This document shows, piece after piece, positions 22,476 through 34,485 of a DNA stretch of 64,000 nucleotides. Made by a program: the position numbers and the translations under genes. The notes beneath the pieces are model-generated. The model made no database searches and was not told where the DNA came from. It was given only the letters and a program-made list of their open reading frames with translations. Origin of the DNA: Saccharum officinarum (taxonomy: Eukaryota; Streptophyta; Magnoliopsida; Poales; Poaceae); the NCBI GenBank assembly GCA_020631735.1, contig CM036159.1:23227511-23291510 (forward strand). The letters run 5' to 3'. Each line of letters begins with the position of its first letter. The first letter of the stretch is position 1.

Positions 22476-22624
22476 CTCCCTCCGTTTCAAATTATAAGTC
22501 GTTTTGATTTTTTTGATACATTTATTTTGCAATATATGTATTTAGATATAATAATATGTATAGATACACAGCAAAATGAATGAGAAAAAAAGTCAAAACG
22601 ACTTATAATTTGGAACGGAGGGAG
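22476..22624. mobile_element. Stowaway-like MITE
   Basis: A 149-bp element with a terminal inverted repeat of about 30 bases: CTCCCTCCGTTTCAAATTAT at the left and the matching CTCCCTCCGTTCCAAATTAT on the reverse strand at the right. TA follows the right end, as expected for Tc1/mariner-type insertion; the left flank reads TG. Confidence 0.85.
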
Positions 22625-22923
22625 TACATATCTACATGAAACATTCGAATTCTAGTAAAATGATAACGAATTTTAATCATATGTTGTTTTTCAGTGTGAT
22701 CAGTGGTTCATTACTGTTTTGTAAATTGACGACGAATTCAAATGCGAGCATATCATGTAGCACCGCCTATGTAACCATCCATTTACACATGCGCTGATTC
22801 GGAGGTAGATGAGGTGCCATGCAATTGGAAGTAAACAGTAATTCCTAGTGCCAAACCAATGCCAACCATCTAAGTAGCTTTCGGACTACGATTCGCGCTA
22901 CAGTTGCTGATAATGAAAGACTG

Positions 22924-24431
22924 CCGTCTTTTTTTAAGTCCTTTTTTTTTGAAAGATTTTCTCAAATATGCCCCTGACGGAAAGATTTTAGAAAATGGAC
23001 CCAGGGCTTAGCGCCATCCACGCTGGCGCCAAGGTAACACAGCTTGGCGCTGTTAACGTTGGCGCTAAGCCCTCATGTCACTTGGCCGACGACGCCGAGC
23101 TGGCGCTGACGTGGTAGTACCTTGGCGCCGTCACCATTGGCGCCAAGCTTGACGCCATCATCATTGGCGCCAAGCCTGCATGGATCTTGGCGTTGAGCTG
23201 TTTGAATTTCTTCAGTCTGGAATTTTACCATGAGATGGACATATGAAAATTTGTTAAGTCTATAAATTTACCATGAGATGGGACATGTTGGAATTTTACC
23301 ATGACATTGACAAATTTGATGTTATCCCATGGTAGTTGGTATTCTACCATATCCAGGCCATAGCAAAAATCCTGACTACCTAATTTTACCGTGAGATGGA
23401 CATACAAAGCTCTAAATTAACGTGACTTGGACCCTAATTTTTCTATGAGATGGACATACAAAATTTTGGCAAAGTCTTAATATTTACCATATGATGGGCA
23501 ACCTAGAAATTGGCTAAGTCTTAAATTTTACTATCACTTGACTATGCTAGAATTTCGCTAAGTCTGAATTTTTGCTATGATTTGGACATTGACAAATTTA
23601 AAATTTTACCATGACTTGGATATTGAAAAAGGGCTTCATGTTTTGGATTTGGATATTTAAAATTTTACCATGACTTAGACCATAATTCCATGACTTAACG
23701 TGAAGCCCATTTTACTATGACTTAAAATTCCATCTTATAGTAAAATTAGGGTCCAAGTCATGGTAAAATTTTAAATATCCAAGTCCAAAACATGAAATTA
23801 TTTTTCAATATCCAAGTCACGGTAAAATTTTAAATTTGTCAATGTCCAAATCATAGTAAAAATCTAGACTTAGCCATATTTTCATCCCCATCCCATAGTA
23901 AATTTAAAGACTTAGCCAAATAAATCTGTATTTTTATTACGGCTTGGATATGTTAGAATACCAACTACCATGTGGTAGACATATGGAAAAATAATTTTTT
24001 TACCATGACTTGGACATTTACAAATTTGAAATTTTACCATGACTGATATTGAAAAATGTGACTAACTCTAGAGTTCTTACAGTGACTTTCTGTTTGATCA
24101 CTTAGAACAACCTAGAAATACTTAGCATAAAAAATGATATACATGGTATCAGGTTTGTGACGACAGGCTTGGCGCCAATGACGATGGCGCCAAGCTTGGC
24201 GCCAATGGTGACGGCGCCAAGGTACCGCCACGTCAGCGTCAGCTCGGCGTCGTCGGCCAAGTGGCATGGTGTCTTGGCGCCAACGTTAACGGCGCCAAGC
24301 TGTGTTACCTTGGCGCCAGCGTGGATGGCGCCAAGCTCTGGATCTATTTTCTAAAATCTTTCCGTCAAGAACATATTTGAGAAAATCTTTCGAAAAAAGA
24401 GCTAAAAAAACAAAAGAGAGCTAAAAAAACA
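22924..24431. mobile_element. foldback (MULE-like) element with GGCGCC-rich arms
   Basis: Two arms of about 260 bases (22924-23178 and 24164-24431) are near-perfect reverse complements. Each has 'gaaagattttctcaaatatg', then 'gacggaaagattttagaaaa', then a run of TTGGCGCCAA units. The core is also partly inverted: 'ccatgacttggatattgaaa' near 23610 is mirrored near 23800. Flanking direct repeats are gaaagactg (22915-22923) and aaaagactg (24431-24439), eight of nine matching, which fits Mutator-type 9-bp duplication. No transposase is encoded. Confidence 0.75.
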
Positions 24432-24639
24432 AAAGACTGAAGGAGACAACTAGCTTTCCCCTTTCGGTAGTCATATGTCCTGGTGGTTAACAATGCCAAC
24501 CCATCCTCGCCAGGCCAGTCATGTCGACGAAGGCGACAGCGCCTTTTGGTCACAACGAGCAGCCAGAGCCAAGAGATTAATAATACTGAAAATCCTATGC
24601 TAACCTAAGTAGCTTCTGTTGAAGAGGTTTCTGTGCACC

Positions 24640-25106
24640 ATACTAACCTATATAAAGAAATCCTAAAATAATATACTGATCACAAATTTTGCAGATTTAT
24701 TAATTTTTTCCCTGACACCAAAAAGTAGAGTAAGGTTCTAGTTCAGGTTTCTGTCGAAGATGCTCTTAGACTTCCTTTGACAGAGCTTAAAGCAACTTCA
24801 GAATTTTTTTTTTTGGATAAGAAGCAACTTCAGCTTTAATTTCCTGCACAGCACTTCTTCACCAGCTACCCATCCCCGCCTCCATGTTCCGCTGCCAGCG
24901 TGTGACCCACTGCTGGCCGGCTGCTTGCAGCGCGTGCAGCTTCCTGTGAGTAAGCGAATCCCTTGTGTTCCTGCCAGGCATAACTTCCTGGCTCATGCAT
25001 GTGTGACATAACGGCATACCTAAATTTTCTATCTATATTCTATAACTAATCCCACTACAAGTTATATCTCAACACGTAAGCCATCCACATCATCTTCCAC
25101 TAACTA
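24640..25106. other. intergenic, no gene seen
   Basis: AT-rich with a short GC-rich patch at 24870-24950. No frame or repeat signature that I can name. Confidence 0.4.
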
Positions 25107-25109
25107 TTA

Positions 25110-25352
25110 GGCCTTGTTCACTTTCCATCCCAACCCAAAATATTTCCTCTTCCACCTATCACATCAAATCTTTCGACGCATGCATGGAGCATTAAATGTA
25201 GATAAAAAAGATAACTAATTGCATAGTTTGTCTGTAAATGTCGGGACGAATCTTTTGAGCCTAGTTAGTCTATGATTGAATAAATTTTACCAAATAACAA
25301 CGAAAGATGCTGCAGTAACTTTTCACCTACTTTTCGCGAAGTGAACACACCC
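25110..25352. mobile_element. Tourist-like MITE
   Basis: A 243-bp element with GGCCTTGTTCACTT at the left and, reverse-complemented, GGGTGTGTTCACTT at the right, flanked by TTA (25107-25109, 25353-25355). The internal sequence ('gagcctagttagtctatgat') is typical of this abundant grass family. Confidence 0.85.
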
Positions 25353-25657
25353 TTAGTCTTGTCATCCTACTAACTTCCAACCTCTTAATGCAACCAATTT
25401 TGATATATAGGAATGGATGTAAAGAACGTATAGATGATTTAATTCATATATACAATAGTTTTATTTCTAAAAGAGTTCCGCAGTAATGGGCGGAGTATCC
25501 TTCTAGTATTTATCTAATCATCCAGCATGCGCTGGGGCCTGGGGCCTGGTAGATTGTTGTGTGTGCAAAGGCTTGTAATGCACATGCATGACTGCGTATC
25601 ACCAAGCATATCTACGCATTGAGAACCGAATTCACCGTCGAAAAACTCACTACAGCT

Positions 25658-26152
25658 TAGAGATGGCAGCGGATCGGGTTTAGATCGGATACCCGCGGGT
25701 TTCGGTCCTGCGGGTTCGGGTTTAGGGATGGTTTTTCACCCACGGTTTTCGGTTTCGGTTTCGGATTTGGTATCAGGTTTGGTTTTTCACCCGTGGATAT
25801 CCAATGAATATCCGAAATAAATCATTTGGAATTAAAACTCATGTTTTATAATATGCTAATAAAAACTTGTTTACTTAGATTATTAAATCTATTCAAAATT
25901 AACTCATGAAAATATTTATTATTTGTTGCCTCTTATTTATACATGTGAATATGTATATATTTATCCGCGGGTTTCGGGTATCCATTCGGGTTTCGCGTAT
26001 CCGTTCGGGTTTCGGGTATCCAAGGGTTTGGTTTTGGTGATGGATTTCCACCCGAATCGGTTTTCGGTTCGGGTTCGGGTTTTGATTTTGGGTTTCGGTT
26101 TTAGGTGCACGGAGACTCTACCCGATCCGAACCCGACCCGTTGCCATCCTTA
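25658..26152. mobile_element. hAT-like non-autonomous element, 495 bp
   Basis: Ends TAGAGATGGCAGCGG and, reverse-complemented, TAAGGATGGCAACGG, with a perfect 8-bp target duplication CTACAGCT (25650-25657, 26153-26160). Subterminal regions are built from repeats of 'cgggtttcgggtatcc'. No coding region. Confidence 0.9.
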
Positions 26153-26884
26153 CTACAGCTAGCCAGCAGCTAAGAATGAACTAAAATAATACTACGGTAG
26201 GGGAGACAATGAACGAGGCTTGACGAGTGATTTGGCTAGCTCATTTCAACACATATATAAGTCTTAATTTCAGTACCCAAATGATAGTTGAGAGTGAGAG
26301 TAATTGTGCTGAAGAAAGAAATTTTATACACAAACATTCCTCTCAAATACTATCATGACAAAAACAATTTGTACTTTAGTTTTCACCCTTAGCAAACACA
26401 TTCTGCCTATATATAAATTATACACATCTTACATTATGAAACTAACCTAATATAGACCATACCAAGTTACTCATTTATACCATTAGGGAAAAAGCTAATT
26501 AATCCTAAACAAGAGTTGAACTTATTCGGCGATTTCCATAGGCGCAAAAGTTGCAACCTCTAAAAATTTCATTGCCGTTGCAGGATGACCTGAGGAGCCT
26601 CCAGTCGATATGCATATTCCATAAGCATGTAAAATGCTTTAAGAAAAACACCACATGAAGATCCAAAAGTATATGTTTTGGGCCAACCTATTACTCCTAC
26701 ACAGTCGTGTGTCTTGTGCCACAAGTCATGCATTTTTCATGCTTGTCAAGTTTCAAGGACTCAAACCCTATGACCTTCCATCTCATGCAATCCATCCTTA
26801 CCATTCCACCACAAATAATTATTCCTAATCAAAATAAACAAGCTTTCCTTTTGACCATGGAAGTAATAAAATGATTTCTATATA

Positions 26885-27137
26885 CTCCCTCTGTCCTGAA
26901 ATACAAAAGATCGAAGTTTGTCCTAAGTCAAACTATGTTAACTTTAACCAAAGTTATAGAAAAGAAGCATAATTGTTACAACATCAAATTAGCATCATTG
27001 GATACTATGAAGTATATTTTCATAATTTACATATTTGATATAATAGATATTAATTCTGTTCCATGTAAATTTTGTCAAACTTTGTATAGTTTGACTTAGG
27101 ACAAACTTGGATCCCTTGCATTTTAGGATAGAGTGAG
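26885..27137. mobile_element. Stowaway-like MITE
   Basis: A 253-bp element with ends CTCCCTCTGTCCTGAAATAC and, reverse-complemented, CTCACTCTATCCTAAAATGC, flanked by TA. The subterminal 'gtttgtcctaagtcaaacta' is mirrored near 27080-27110. Confidence 0.85.
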
Positions 27138-27299
27138 TATAGGTGATTCACATAGCATGTGTTTGGTTTTGGGGCTTCTAAAGATGGGATGGACCCAACC
27201 CAAATTTTTAGGATCGGATGAATTGTATGGATAAGGGTGACCATCCTTATGTTGTATTTGGTTTGTTGACATTAGATGTGGAATGATGTACTTTACATG

Positions 27300-27666
27300 C
27301 ACTACTATACATAGCATTTTTATCATCAGTCAAAAATGATTTCTGTGGGCAGTTTTTGCAGTTGCTTTTACCCAAGCGTCTGATTAGTTTATCATCAGTC
27401 AAAAATTATTTCTACGGGCAGTTGCAGCTGCTTCTACCTAAGCGTCTCTCGAAATAAGGCACTTGTCTTGGCAGTTGATATTATGGACTCTCGCTGAAAT
27501 TATTTCTAGTTATTATAAAATAGCCATTAGAAATAGAATAAAATCTTGGGAAAAAACAAAGAGCATTCTACGGGCAGTCAATAACACCACCCGCCTCTAG
27601 AAATCAATTTCTCGAGGCACTCTATAAGTGCATTTGGTCCTCTGTGTGGGTTTTGATGCAGTAGTG
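27300..27666. mobile_element. possible small CACTA-type element
   Basis: Begins CACTACTATAC and ends GATGCAGTAGTG, so both ends carry CACTA. Subterminal direct repeats ('tatcatcagtcaaaaat' then 'gggcagtt', about 27320 and 27392) are like those of CACTA elements. The 3-bp flanks (ATG and ACA) do not match, so the call is tentative. Confidence 0.4.
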
Positions 27667-27841
27667 ACAAAGTAATTTAGGAACTATCTGAATCCATGAG
27701 TATCATATGCAGATATTAGTCCTTTTGTTGTATGATCTAAGATATATGATCCTTAAATTTGAAACAGAAGTGGAGTTCAACTTAATGGAAGTTTTAGTCA
27801 TTTTATATTTTGAAACTAAGTTTAGAAAACATCATACCTAT

Positions 27842-29250
27842 TGACGGTCACTAATGCTCATTTTTAACCATCAACTATAGCATGAAATAGCATGAAATAA
27901 ACTACCATGCATAGTTGTAGGGTTTGAAACTAACGAGTTTCACGAGTTTTGGTGAATCTATGTTTTACAGGGGTTAAACTAGAAAAGGACCAGAATCACT
28001 AAATAAAAGTATCTCAAGTGATGAATTGGAGTATACCATTGTGAAGAGCTCGTCGAGACACATGAAATAGAGTTTTGGTTCACCCAAATCGGAGTCTAGA
28101 CGACAAAGTTACGCCTTCCGAAAGATTGCAAATAGGCTTCTAGAGCAGTCCGGAGTAAATTGAGTGTATCTCCATCCAGATTCCGTTTTCAGTGATCCAG
28201 GACCTTTTGGAAAGCTAACGAAAAGATCTATCAGCCCACACTAAATATGAGCTCATTTGGGCCAAGTGATGGGGTGGCCGCCCAGCCCTTTTGGGTAGAC
28301 ACCCAGGTCCTGCAGCCAATCAGACTCCGTCTCGCGGATCCTGCCTCCACCGCCTTTGAGGATCAATAAAAAGTTGTTGATGAAGGTCAGTTTGATCTAA
28401 GGGCTGTGGTGCTTTCTAGAGGAGTATATAAGAAGCCCCCAGGACCCCCCTAGGCACCATCTCCTTCTCATTAGCTACCTCTAGAGCAAAAGTTAGGGTT
28501 TCACCCCTCCATCCAAGTAGAACAAGTTGAGGTCCCTCTAGATCTTCTAGTTCTAGTTCTTCTAGTTCTAGTTCTAGTTCATCTAGTTGTAAACTAGAGA
28601 AGAGAGAGAGAAGAGGAGAGAGCCAAGGAGGAACCAGATCTATCAGATCTTCCTCAACATTGTACTTTTGCTGCAACTGGTTCGTCTTTGAGCAATCTCC
28701 AGGTTCTTCAATTTATAATTCTTGAGTTCTTTATTTAATTTCTGTATTTACTTTTTAGTTATTTATTGGATTCCCGCTTGCATCAAGTGCTCTAGTCTTT
28801 GCAACACTAGAGTAGTAATTAATAGATTAGGCGTGGCGCTTAGTCTTGCAATTACCTGTAATTGCACCAAATCCAGCGGATTGTTGTGGTAGCCCTAGGG
28901 TAGTGACAGCCCTAACGGCTGACGTATTCCATCATGTTCGGATCGGTATTTGTAGGACCATAGTCAGAGCTTCCTAGCCCCCTTCTCATCCCTTTATGTG
29001 GTTAGTGTTCTAATGTCCTGAAATAAGTAACCCTAAAGTAAACCCTGATTCCTAGATCTATCTATAGAACTCTTAGGAAAATTTCTCTCTCCCCACAAAA
29101 ACATATAGTTATTCCTGGGCAATCTAAACCTCAACTAGTGCACTTCGCGTTCCCCGTGGAAAATCGATACCTTAGAATACTCCCGGGTGAAAGCTACATC
29201 GGTATCCGTGCGCTTGCGGATTTATCTGTTTGCGTTTAAAATACCCAACA
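27842..29250 (+). mobile_element. 5' LTR of an Athila-type gypsy element
   Basis: The right end is secure: '...taaaatacccaaca' ends at 29250, seven bases before the primer site. The left end at TGACGGTCAC is a guess based on the TG start and where the character of the sequence changes. A TATA box lies at 28425-28431, and a run of 'ctagtt' repeats at 28545-28600 falls in the transcribed leader. Confidence 0.6.
28425..28431 (+). promoter_or_regulatory. TATA box of the Athila-type LTR
   Basis: TATATAA in 'gaggagtatataagaagccc', inside the 5' LTR. Confidence 0.6.
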
Positions 29251-29257
29251 AGTTTTC

Positions 29258-29274
29258 TGGCACCGTTGCCGGGG
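29258..29274 (+). other. Athila-type primer-binding site
   Basis: TGGCACCGTTGCCGGGG directly follows the LTR. This TGGCRCCGTTGCCGGGG form is the usual primer site of the Athila/Tat group and differs from the initiator-Met site of most plant LTR elements. Confidence 0.85.
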
Positions 29275-29363
29275 AACGGTAGCTGTGCTAGTTTTGAGCC
29301 AAAGTTTGTCCTTTTCTTTTTCTTTTTCTTTTTACCACCTTTTTATCACCACCATCATACCAC

Positions 29364-30412
29364 ATGGATTTCACGCCTATTTATAAATTCTTAACTCCAA
29401 AGGGTGACTTGTTGGAGCCTCCACCATCATCGCACCCAATTCTTACAGATGGCTATGAGCTTCGCCCTGCTTTCATAGCCATAGTTCAGGAGAAATCCTT
29501 CTCTGGGTTAGCAGACGAAGATCCATACACCCACCTTAGGGAATTTGAGCAGTTGTGTTCTTGTCGGTCTATAGCTGGCATGACACAAGAGACCCTTAAA
29601 TGGAAATTATTTCCGTTCTCCCTATTGGGAAGAGCGAAAAAGTGGTATGCTCATTCCATAAGAGACGTAAATGGAAATTAGGATGAACTCCAAGACAAAT
29701 TTTGTCTTGTGTTCTTCCCTCTTTTTTGAATCGCTGATCTTAGAATAGAAGTTCTTACATTTAAACAAAAAGTGAAGGAAACTCTAGGAGCAGTTTGGCT
29801 AGGTTCACAAGCCTTACCAATTCTGGTCCAAACCTTTCCTTGCCTGACCATGTCTTACACTATCACTTTTATTGTGGTCTCAACAAGGAAGCTGCTCTAC
29901 ATCTTGACATTGCCTCAGGAGGATCATTCTCACATAATATCGTTAGTGAAGGGAAAGTCATTCTTGAGAAAATCCTTGAAAACACCCCTTACACTAGCAT
30001 CTTTGATGAGTTTCCTGAAGAAGAAAAAAAGTCGAGCCCAGCCCTGAACTACAAGAGGAGGAACCCACAACCGAGTTGGATATTCCAATAGATTCTTCTA
30101 ATAATTTGGTTGTTGGAGAACCTTCCATTGGGGGAATGCAAAACCAACTAGAGGATGATGAATCATCTCTTTTAGAGCTTCCCTTTGAATTTGAGGAAGA
30201 TATTTTTGAAGATTATGGAAATACCTCGAATTATCCTATCCAAGTGAGACCTCGAGCAAAGACCACCCTGTTTGAACCTCATGAAGAATCAATGGCTATA
30301 GAACACATTCAAAGCCTTTCGGCAATCATGAGTTATGAATGGCTAAGAGAAGCAGAGTTATCTCTCAAGGTAACTCGAATCACTTTTCCATCCACCATTC
30401 TTCTATGCTAAG
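29364..30412 (+). pseudogene. Athila-type gag remnant
   Basis: The frame starting MDFTPIYKFLTPKGDL carries the gag core LREFEQLC and LKWKLFPFSLLGRAKKWY, which is the retrotransposon-gag domain. It stops at 29681 and the reading frame changes at least twice before 30090. A further open piece (30076-30411) is acidic (LLELPFEFEEDIFEDYG) and ends before the protease-like region. Stops and frameshifts make it non-functional. The primer site and LTR upstream place it as the 5' gene of one element with the RT region below. Confidence 0.75.
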
Positions 30413-30419
30413 TTAGAGG

Positions 30420-32421
30420 GTCCGCTAGAAGAGTCCACTACAATCCTTCTGTTGGGATAAATATTATATCAGAGGAGTTAGTTAGAACTCTTTATCCTGA
30501 CATGTCCTTAACTCCATCTCAAAAGCTTTTGTAAGGTCCATTAGGATTTATTCTTGAAAGCCATGGGGTATTAAGGACTGTTCCTATTAGAATCAAGAAC
30601 TCTAGGATATGCCTAGATTTTCACATTTTTGATATCCTAGAGATTCCTCTATTGATTGGCAGACCAATCATGAGACTTCTACAAGAACAACCACTATGAG
30701 GTCAACTAGACTTCAAGGTTGGGAATTTCACTATTGTTGTCCCTCTTGCCCGATCCATTAACACGATAGTGGAACCCAAACCTAAACTAGACCCTATTGA
30801 GGAGGTCTTAATGGTGTCTCAAGAAGAAATGGTCTAACCATTCTTTGATGAAGAACACTTCATTCAAGAAGAGGAAGAGTTGGTAGAGCCCATTGAGCTG
30901 AACCTAAATGAACAACCTCCACCTCCTTCAATAGAGTTAAAACCTCTTCGTCCTAGCCTTAGATATGTCTTTCTTCACAACAACCGAAACACTCCTGTCA
31001 TCATTGGTGACAAGCTCTCTAAATATGAAACACAATAGCTTGTCACTGTTCTTGAAAGACATAGATCAGCAATAGGCTACTCACTCAAAGACCTCAAGAG
31101 AATTAGTCCTGCTCTCTGCACTCATCGTATCCCCATCGATCCAAATTTTACACCTTCAAGGGAACCACATCAGAGACTTAACAACGCCATGCGAGAGGTT
31201 GTTAAGAAAGAGGTCCTTAAACTCTCAAGCTAGGATTATTTATCCTGTGCCACATAGTGAGTGGGTTAGACCTGTCCAAGTTGTGCCAAAGAAAGGAGGA
31301 ATGACAGTCATTAGGAATGAGAAGAATGAACTCATCCCTCAACGAATTGTCATTGGGTGGCATATGTGCATTGACTATCGAAAACTCAACAAGGCTACAA
31401 AGAAAGACCACTTCCCATTATCCTTCATTGATGAAATGCTGGAACGACTTTCAAACCACTTTTTCTTTTGTTTCCTTGATGGCTATTCTGGATATCACCA
31501 AATCCCAATCCACCCAGATGATCAAAATAAGACTACTTTCACATGCCCATATGGAACTTATGCATACCGACGAATGTCATTTGGGTTATGCAATGCTCCA
31601 GCTTCTTTCCAACAGTGCATGATGTCTATTTTCTCTGACATGATCGAGAAAATCATAGAGGTGTTCATGGATGATTTTACCGTCTATGGCAAAACCTTAG
31701 ATGATTGCTTGGAGAATTTAGATAGAGTCTTACAACGGTGTGAAGAAAAGCACTTAATCCTAAACTAGGAGAAATGTCATTTTATGGTTTGGGAAGGAAT
31801 AGTACTAGGACACAGTGTCTGAACATGGTATAGAGGTGGATAGAGCAAAGATTGAAGTTATTGAAAAACTTCCACCTCCCACAAATGTGAAAGGAATCTG
31901 TAGCTTCCTAGGACATGCAGGGTTCTACAGGCGATTCATCAAGAACTTCTCTCAAATTGCTAGACCCCTGACTAGTCTCTTAGCTAAGGATGCACCTTTC
32001 ATCTTCTCAGATGAGTGTCATGAATCTTTTCAAATTTTTAAGAAGGCACTCATCTCAGCTCCAATCATCCAACCACCTGATTGGACTCTTCCTTTCGAGA
32101 TCATGTGTGATTCTAGCGATTTTGCGGTTGGTGCTGCTTTAGGCCAAACCAAGGATAAGATGCATTATGCCATATCCTACGCTAGCAAACCTTGAGTGGA
32201 CCACAACTCAATTATGCTACAACTGAAAAAGAACTATTGGTTGTTGTCTTTGCTGTGGACAAGTTTAGATCTTACTTAGTGGGGGCAAAGGTGATTGTCT
32301 ATACAGATCATGCTGCTCTAAAATACCTCCTCACTAAGAAAGATGCTAAGCCTCGGCTAATCGATGGATTCTTCTACTCTAGATCATGCTGCTCTAAAAT
32401 ACCTCCTCACTCTAGATCTTC
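30420..32421 (+). pseudogene. Athila-type pol remnant: protease, RT, RNase H; cut by the assembly gap
   Basis: A decayed polyprotein. A protease-like tail (FDILEIPLLIGRPIM) is followed by RT blocks: VRPVQVVPKKGG, CIDYRKLNKATKKDHFPL, FCFLDGYSGYHQI, FGLCNAPASFQQCM, and FMDDFTVYG with the catalytic pair of aspartates. Then come GFYRRFIKNFSQIARPL and RNase H ([43 protein letters not shown]). Stops occur at several places, for example 31766-31768 and 32193-32195, with one shift near 31815. Sequence identity to the element is lost at the run of N. Integrase and the 3' LTR are not in the window. Confidence 0.85.
32309..32410 (+). repeat. 29-bp direct duplication at the gap edge
   Basis: The RNase H sequence from 'gatcatgctgctctaaaata' through 'cctcctcac' occurs at 32309-32337 and again at 32382-32410, just before the run of N. 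It may be a misjoin at the contig end. Confidence 0.75.
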
Positions 32422-32521
32422 NNNNNNNNNNNNNNNNNNNNNNNNNNNNNNNNNNNNNNNNNNNNNNNNNNNNNNNNNNNNNNNNNNNNNNNNNNNNNNN
32501 NNNNNNNNNNNNNNNNNNNNN
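32422..32521. other. assembly gap of 100 N
   Basis: Exactly 100 N, the conventional placeholder for a gap of unknown size. The Athila-type element is recognisable on the left only, so its integrase and 3' LTR may be missing from the assembly. Confidence 0.98.
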
Positions 32522-32604
32522 TTTCAAACTATACAGGGATAAGTTAGAAATTTTCAGTATAACCAATTCGCCCTGCTCCCCAATGTGCATGCAATTGCTC
32601 GTTG

Positions 32605-32775
32605 ATGGCCCCGCTCAAGCACACGCCGCTGCCGCTCGTCACCGGCCCCACTGTCGCCACACTCGCCCTGGTGGCGGTTGGCTGGCCATGGGCTCGCCGC
32701 CTTCAGCGCAACGGCGACAAGATCCGGGTTGACAGTTCCTCAAGTGAAGCTCCTCGGAGAAGAAACTGTTTTTGA
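32605..32775 (+). CDS. small unrecognised ORF, 56 codons
   Basis: A GC-rich frame starting MAPLKHTPLPLVTG with one hydrophobic stretch (VATLALVAVGWPW) and a basic tail. It stands just right of the gap and could be the last exon of a gene lost in it, or chance. No family is recognised and I would not rely on it as a gene. Confidence 0.15.
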   Translation: MAPLKHTPLPLVTGPTVATLALVAVGWPWARRLQRNGDKIRVDSSSSEAPRRRNCF

Positions 32776-32876
32776 ACAATGATGAACTGCAGAGGTGAAG
32801 CCTCTGTTTCGTGGCTCCTGCAGCTCATTTGGTAATGATCCACCTCAGCAAATAGACCCTATGTGTGTTCTATAGC

Positions 32877-33103
32877 TAGGGATGAAAACGGAACAGAAAT
32901 ATTCCAAATTGACCGTTTTCGTTTTCTATATTATGAACCGTTTTTTAACATGAAAAATTGTCAGTTTCAATTAGTTTCACAACCATTTTCAACCATTTTT
33001 TGTACTCTTTAATTGCTAAATGTAGAAATATCCCGAACCGACCGCTTTCATTTTTCTATATCGTAAGTCCGTTTTCGACCGTTTTCGACCGTTTTCATCC
33101 TTA
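32877..33103. mobile_element. hAT-like MITE, 227 bp
   Basis: Ends TAGGGATGAAAACGG and, reverse-complemented, TAAGGATGAAAACGG, with a perfect 8-bp target duplication TCTATAGC (32869-32876, 33104-33111). The interior is made of 'gttttcgaccgttttcgacc' type repeats. Confidence 0.88.
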
Positions 33104-33149
33104 TCTATAGCTCTTTGTGAGCTCTTGTAGACCAGGCGAGTGCATATGT

Positions 33150-33615
33150 ATACTTATTAGATTATCCGCACTCATGGACCTCTATATTCGTCCTCTATAT
33201 ATCCTAGTCACCAAGATTCTCTCCTATACCCAATTCTTCCGCACCTATCCATCCTCTATATCATCCTCTATCCATTGTGGGATCCACTTGTCACTTTATC
33301 TAAATATATTCATGTGAGATCTAGTTTTGAAGGATTTATTGAAATAAATTTAATGGTGCAATCGAAATTTAATTTGGTTTTTTGGTTCGTGAGTTATAAC
33401 TTTTTTATTACTTAAACAAGTGGGGCCCGCACTGCGCATGCGCTCTCTCTCCTCTGCCTCTCTCCTCTCTCCCGCCAAAATGCCACAGAGACGCCACAGA
33501 TAGCGGACGGCGCGCGCGTAGCGTTTCTTTTCCCGATGCGCTGCATGGTGTTTATCCGCTATATGTTCCTCTATTCATTTTACCGGATGCTATACCGGCT
33601 CCCAGTGCAGTCAGT
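33150..33615 (+). repeat. dispersed repeat, copy A
   Basis: A segment containing 'caattcttccgcacctatcc' and 'gcaatcgaaatttaatttgg' that is closely matched in the same orientation at 42460-42860. The two copies lie on either side of metacaspase copy 1. Confidence 0.7.
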
Positions 33616-33744
33616 CTTATTATCTCAGAGGTTCCTAGAGTGCTAGAGAGCACTAGCAAGCGATCAAATTGAAGACTAAAGATTTGTTAGTGTTGTATGA
33701 GTAGCAAGTATGCATCTCTCGGACTCTTTGGCTTTTACAACGAA

Positions 33745-34007
33745 GGCCTCGTTTAGTTCAGTGAATTGGGAAGAAAAACACTGTATCAGAATTCCTGTAG
33801 CATTTCGTTTGTATTTGGTAAAAATTATCCAAATTTTGACTAACTAGGCTTAAAATGTTCGTCTCGCAAAGTACAACAAAACTATGCAATTAGTTTTTGA
33901 TTTCATCAACATTTAGTACTCCATGCATTTACCGATATTTTGATGTGACGGGGAATCTTCTTTTTGCATAGTGAATTTAGGGGAAATTGGGGGAACTAAA
34001 CAAGTGG
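33745..34007. mobile_element. Tourist-like MITE
   Basis: Begins GGCCTCGTTTAGTTC and ends with sequence whose reverse complement is about ACTTGTTTAGTTCCCCC. The interior ('ctaactaggcttaaaa', 'cgtctcgcaaagt') belongs to the same family as the copies at 25110 and 43079. Exact ends are uncertain. Confidence 0.65.
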
Positions 34008-34093
34008 GAATACTCAATATGAAGGCATGTCATGTCAAGCCAACAGTGGCAGCGCCGCCGGCAGCGCAGATTTTTGGTCGAAACAACCTGAGG

Positions 34094-34485
34094 CTGTGTT
34101 TAGTTTCAAAAAAAAAAAATTTCACCCCATCACATCAAATGTTTAGACAAATGCATGGGGTACTAAATGTAGATGAAAAAAAATTAATTGCACAGTTTAG
34201 TTGGAAACCATGAGATGAATCTTTTAAGCCTAATTAGTCCATGATTAGCCTTCAGTGCTACAGTAACACACATGTGATAATGACAGTTTAATTAGGCTTA
34301 ATAAATTCATCTCGCGGTTTACAGACGAGTTGTGTAATTAGTTTTTTAATTAGTATATGAAAATCTCTTCCAACATTTCATGAAACATCCAATGTGACAC
34401 CAAATTTTTTTTATGAAAATCCCTTCCGACATTCCATGAAACATCCAATGTGACATAAAAAAATTTTCATGAAAATCCCTTCCGA
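34094..34485. repeat. MITE remnants and a 65-bp tandem triplication
   Basis: A GGCTGTGTTTAGTTT MITE end is followed by typical interior sequence ('gcctaattagtccatgatta') and then by a second, inverted piece ('aattaggcttaataaatt'). At 34356-34480 'atgaaaatcccttccgacat' recurs three times at about 65-base intervals. Confidence 0.55.

Noticed and set aside
28416..28676. Leu/Glu-rich 86-codon minus-strand frame
   Set aside because: Translation of the 'ctagtt' simple repeat in the leader of the Athila-type LTR.
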